NCBI GenBank assembly: GCA_021234155.1
Contig: JAJEKV010000025.1
Location: forward strand, 1,220,474-1,284,473
DNA length: 64,000 nucleotides
Origin: Isoetes taiwanensis
Taxonomy: Eukaryota; Streptophyta; Lycopodiopsida; Isoetales; Isoetaceae
Direction of reading: 5' to 3'
The position numbers and the translations under genes are program-made. This document shows positions 60,956 through 64,000 of the stretch, piece after piece. How positions within the stretch are numbered: the stretch's first letter is position 1; each line of letters starts with the position of its first letter. Under the pieces are notes generated by a model. It had not been told where the DNA came from. It saw nothing but the letters and a program-made list of their open reading frames with translations, and ran no database searches.

Positions 60956-61019
60956 TTCCTCCTTTATCATATATGTTAATGATAAAAAACTTTCCCTGTT
61001 CAACCTTTAAACTGAACTT

Positions 61020-64000
61020 TCAAGCTGCTGGCCATAAGTTTAGACCATTTCTAAACTTTGTAAACTTACTTTCAGTTAATGCCTTGGTGAACACATCTGC
61101 TAGTTGATCTGTGGTGCAAACATATTCCATCTGTATGTATTTCCTGCTGGCCAGATCTCTGATGAAGTGTTTGTTTAACTCTATGTGTTTGGTCCTTTCA
61201 TGGTCAACAGGGTTTTTTACAATTGCCATGCAACTTTGGCTGTCAGTAAATATCTTTGTTGGTTCTGTTTGAGTGCACCCTAGCTCTTCCAACAATCTTC
61301 TGAGCCATACTACCTCCTTAGATGCAAGAGAAGCAGCTGAATATTCTGCTTCAGCAGAAGACATGGCAACAGCACCTTGTTTTTTTGTTCTCCAAGATAT
61401 AGGTCCACCTGCTAACATAATGGCATATCCAGAGGTTGACTTCCTCATACTTAGATCCCCTGCCCAGTCAGCATCACTATATGCTTCCAATCTTAAATTT
61501 GAACTGTTAAATTTTATTCCAAGTTCTGTGGTCCCCTTTAAGTACCTTAGGACCCTTTTTCCTGCTATCCAATGAGACTTGCTGGGATTGTGACACCTTC
61601 TACTAAGTATGTTCACTGCATATGCTATATCTGGTCGAGTGTTGTTGGAGAGGTACAGAAGACAACCTATCAGAGCCCTGTATGGTATGTCCTGCATTTC
61701 TTTAATTTCAGAATCACTCATTTCAATTTCAGATGTTAGATTATGTCCAGGAACCATGGGAGTTTTCACAGCATTAGCTTCAACCAAGTTGAATCTAGCC
61801 AGCATATTTTCTATATGTTTGCTCTGCTTTAGACATAATTCTTGTTTGTTTCTGTTTCTCACCACTTCAATCCCTAGAAACTTTTGTAGTTCCCCTAGAT
61901 CTGTCATGTGGAACCGCTTCTTTAGAATGTCTTTACAATGATCTAAAATGTTTGGACAATTTGCTCCCATGATACAATCATCAACATAAAGAGCCATGAT
62001 GCAGAATTTGGAGTCATTTCTGAAAATATACATGTTCCCATCATTTCTGAGTTTTTCAAACTTTTGCTCTCTGAGAATGTTATCTATACAGAGATACCAT
62101 TCTCTAGATGCTTGTTTTAGTCCATAAACAGCACGATTTAGCTTCCATATTTTGTTGTTTTCAGTTTCTATCCCAGCTGGTGGTCTCATGTAGATGTCTT
62201 CCTCTAATTTGGCATTTAGGAAGGCAGTTTTGACATCCATGTGATGCAATTCTAAATTCCAGGCTGTTCCCAAAGCCAGCAATAGTCTTACACTTGTAAG
62301 TTTGACAATAGGGGAATAGGTTTCATCATAGTCCCTCCCCTTTTTTTGAGTGAAACCTTTTGCTACTAGTCTTGCTTTGTATTTATGACTACCATCAGCA
62401 CATGTTTTGATTTTGAATATCCATTTGCTTCCAATGGCAATTTTTCCATTTGGCAATTCTGCTTCCTCATAGGTTTTAGTGACCTTGAATGAGTTTAATT
62501 CCTCCTGAATTGCAGTCATCCATTTATCCTTTTCTACAGATTCTAATACCTCCTCATACGTTTGTGGAGTTGTTTTGTCTTCAAGTATTGCCATGACCTG
62601 CTCTATTTCATCTTCAATTTGCTCCTCTTCTATTCTGTCTAGTCTTTTGCTTTTTCCAAGATTATTTCTGCCATATACATTTGTATCAACTCCAGATTCT
62701 TCTAGAAGCCTTTCTGCTTGAGTCTTTCTCCTTTTTTGACCACTGCCCTCAACATTATTTGTCTCTGGCTGTTCAATCTGAGTTTGGTTTTCACTGTCTT
62801 CCTGTTCTTCATCAGAGTCCTGGTCTGGTATTTGTATTGCTTGCTCAGGATTGATTTCTTCCCTTCCTTCTGGAAAAACTGTTTTGCATGTATTCCTGTC
62901 TTTGTATAGCACCTCTTCCCTGAAAACAACATCCCTGCTAATTATTATAGACTTGTTTTCTGGGATATAGATTCTATACCCTTTAGATTCACTGTCATAT
63001 CCAACCAGATATCCCATTTGGGCTTTGTCATCCAACTTTTTCCTTATTTCAGTGGGAACATGGACAAAGGCTAAACATCCATATGTTTTAAACATATTGA
63101 AATCTAGTTTGCCATTATAATTTAACCATAAAAGTTCAGGTACATTACCTTTTAGACTTGCTGTAGGGAGCTTGTTTTGGATCAATATGGCAGTCTTGAG
63201 AGCTTCTTCCCAAAGAAAGTTTGGTAGGCCAGAGTGTTTAATCATGGATCTCACTGCATCCATAACTGTTCTATTTTTCCGTTCAGCAACTCCATTTTGT
63301 TGGGGGCTGTACCTGCAAGTCATTTGCCTTTTTATGCCATTAGCAACACAATACAACTTAAATTTAGTTGAGAGATATTCTCCCCCTCTATCAGATCTGA
63401 CACATTTCACCTTTTTTCCAGTTTGTCTTTCAACCTCATTAACATATTGCTTAAATGCTATGAGAGCTTGAGATTTCTTCTCCAAACAGTAGACCTTGCA
63501 AAATCTGCTATAGTCATCTATAAAAGAGATGAAATATCTCTTATTTGTTCTTCCCCTGATGTTCATAGGTCCACATAAGTCCGTGTGTATTAACTCTAGT
63601 GGTTCCTTTGCTCTTTTTTTGCTTTTTGAGAATGGGAATCTATTCAATTTCCCAAGTAGGCATCCCTCACACATGAATTTTTCTGGATTTATTTCTTGGC
63701 ATTCCAGCCATCCCTTTTTAACCATGAAGTTGATATTGTTGCAATGAGTATGTGCTAACCGATTGTGCCAAACTTCCATTTCTAGTATATGCAAGTCATT
63801 AATGCTTTGACATTGCTCTTTATCCATTTGAAACAAATTCCCAACACGTTTGGCATAAAACTTCAATTCATTTCCAAGAAAGATAGTACATGCTTTAGAA
63901 TCAAAAGTGATTCTATATCCTAGGTCTACAAGCTGGCTAACTGATATGAGATTCTTGATGATTGTGGGTACACACAATACATTTTCAATGTCTACAACTT
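61020..64000 (-). CDS. Ty1/copia Pol (protease end, integrase, RT, RNase H), open at the right edge
   Basis: The frame is open from the window edge (VVDIENVLCVPTIIKNLISV, the end of the protease region) to a stop at 61020, about 993 codons. Domains in order: GAG_pre-integrase HHCC (HNRLAH...CEGCLLGK), integrase core (HTDLCGPM, FIDDYSRF, GVAERKNRTVMD), RT (KARLVAKGFTQKKGRDYDET, QASREWY, YVDDCIMG catalytic) and RNase H (STSGYAIMLAGGPISWRTKK, SSAEAEYSA, FTDSQSCMAI, HIELNKHFIRD). No frameshift or stop is seen, so this is the youngest-looking element here. Gag lies beyond the edge. Confidence 0.95.
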   Translation of the reverse strand, partial: VVDIENVLCVPTIIKNLISVSQLVDLGYRITFDSKACTIFLGNELKFYAKRVGNLFQMDKEQCQSINDLHILEMEVWHNRLAHTHCNNINFMVKKGWLECQEINPEKFMCEGCLLGKLNRFPFSKSKKRAKEPLELIHTDLCGPMNIRGRTNKRYFISFIDDYSRFCKVYCLEKKSQALIAFKQYVNEVERQTGKKVKCVRSDRGGEYLSTKFKLYCVANGIKRQMTCRYSPQQNGVAERKNRTVMDAVRSMIKHSGLPNFLWEEALKTAILIQNKLPTASLKGNVPELLWLNYNGKLDFNMFKTYGCLAFVHVPTEIRKKLDDKAQMGYLVGYDSESKGYRIYIPENKSIIISRDVVFREEVLYKDRNTCKTVFPEGREEINPEQAIQIPDQDSDEEQEDSENQTQIEQPETNNVEGSGQKRRKTQAERLLEESGVDTNVYGRNNLGKSKRLDRIEEEQIEDEIEQVMAILEDKTTPQTYEEVLESVEKDKWMTAIQEELNSFKVTKTYEEAELPNGKIAIGSKWIFKIKTCADGSHKYKARLVAKGFTQKKGRDYDETYSPIVKLTSVRLLLALGTAWNLELHHMDVKTAFLNAKLEEDIYMRPPAGIETENNKIWKLNRAVYGLKQASREWYLCIDNILREQKFEKLRNDGNMYIFRNDSKFCIMALYVDDCIMGANCPNILDHCKDILKKRFHMTDLGELQKFLGIEVVRNRNKQELCLKQSKHIENMLARFNLVEANAVKTPMVPGHNLTSEIEMSDSEIKEMQDIPYRALIGCLLYLSNNTRPDIAYAVNILSRRCHNPSKSHWIAGKRVLRYLKGTTELGIKFNSSNLRLEAYSDADWAGDLSMRKSTSGYAIMLAGGPISWRTKKQGAVAMSSAEAEYSAASLASKEVVWLRRLLEELGCTQTEPTKIFTDSQSCMAIVKNPVDHERTKHIELNKHFIRDLASRKYIQMEYVCTTDQLADVFTKALTESKFTKFRNGLNLWPAA

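Overview
The window is transposon-dense nuclear DNA of a land plant. The evidence is a chromodomain Ty3/gypsy element, a Ty1/copia element, CACTA, PIF/Harbinger and hAT DNA transposons, a tRNA-derived SINE, plant-type geranylgeranyl diphosphate synthase remnants and a plant-type Mut7-C exonuclease fragment. Endonuclease-less Penelope-like retroelements hint at a seed-free plant or gymnosperm, but I cannot fix the clade. No intact host gene is certain.

Layout. 1-1034: left-edge remnant of a PIF/Harbinger transposase (- strand). 1552-29453: what looks like one large minus-strand LTR retroelement. Read 5'->3' on the minus strand, it has an LTR (29453 to 10695, TGTGACGT...ACGTCACA ends), an initiator-Met-type primer binding site (10693-10682), two 67-nt hairpins, ORF1, two more copies of the same hairpin, ORF2, gag, protease, RT, RNase H, integrase and chromodomain. 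The LTR is split by a 17.2-kb CACTA transposon (10826-27996, AGT target-site duplication). That transposon carries decayed host-type sequences: an FCP1/HAD phosphatase piece, a ParB-like plus beta-class DNA-methyltransferase-like gene, and a DUF7869-type protein.

The most striking feature is ORF1 (10018-8707). It opens with M-A-R-T-K-Q, identical to the start of histone H3, runs through a long charged linker, and ends in an unmistakable H3 histone fold. The same element encodes a chromodomain on its integrase, a domain class known for binding H3 tails. I know of no described retrotransposon with this architecture.

29454-33650: pseudogenised GGPP synthase, its 3' half present twice about 3.1 kb apart. 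33.7-47.4 kb: mostly non-coding, with GATTCC-type minisatellites, an (AT)n tract and several tandem duplications. 47.4-60.5 kb: three related Penelope-like copies on the minus strand; the 54419-56527 copy has an uninterrupted 702-codon RT. A 2.3-kb hAT element (51028-53343, perfect 8-bp TSD) lies among them and carries Mut7-C exonuclease and LRR gene pieces. 56793-56929 is a SINE. 60555-64000 is the 3' part of a copia element with an uninterrupted pol that runs off the right edge; it appears to be inserted in the second Penelope-like copy.

Many frameshifts are single-base changes, some in homopolymers, and the two GGPPS copies differ by small unrelated indels. Part of the apparent decay could therefore be assembly noise.
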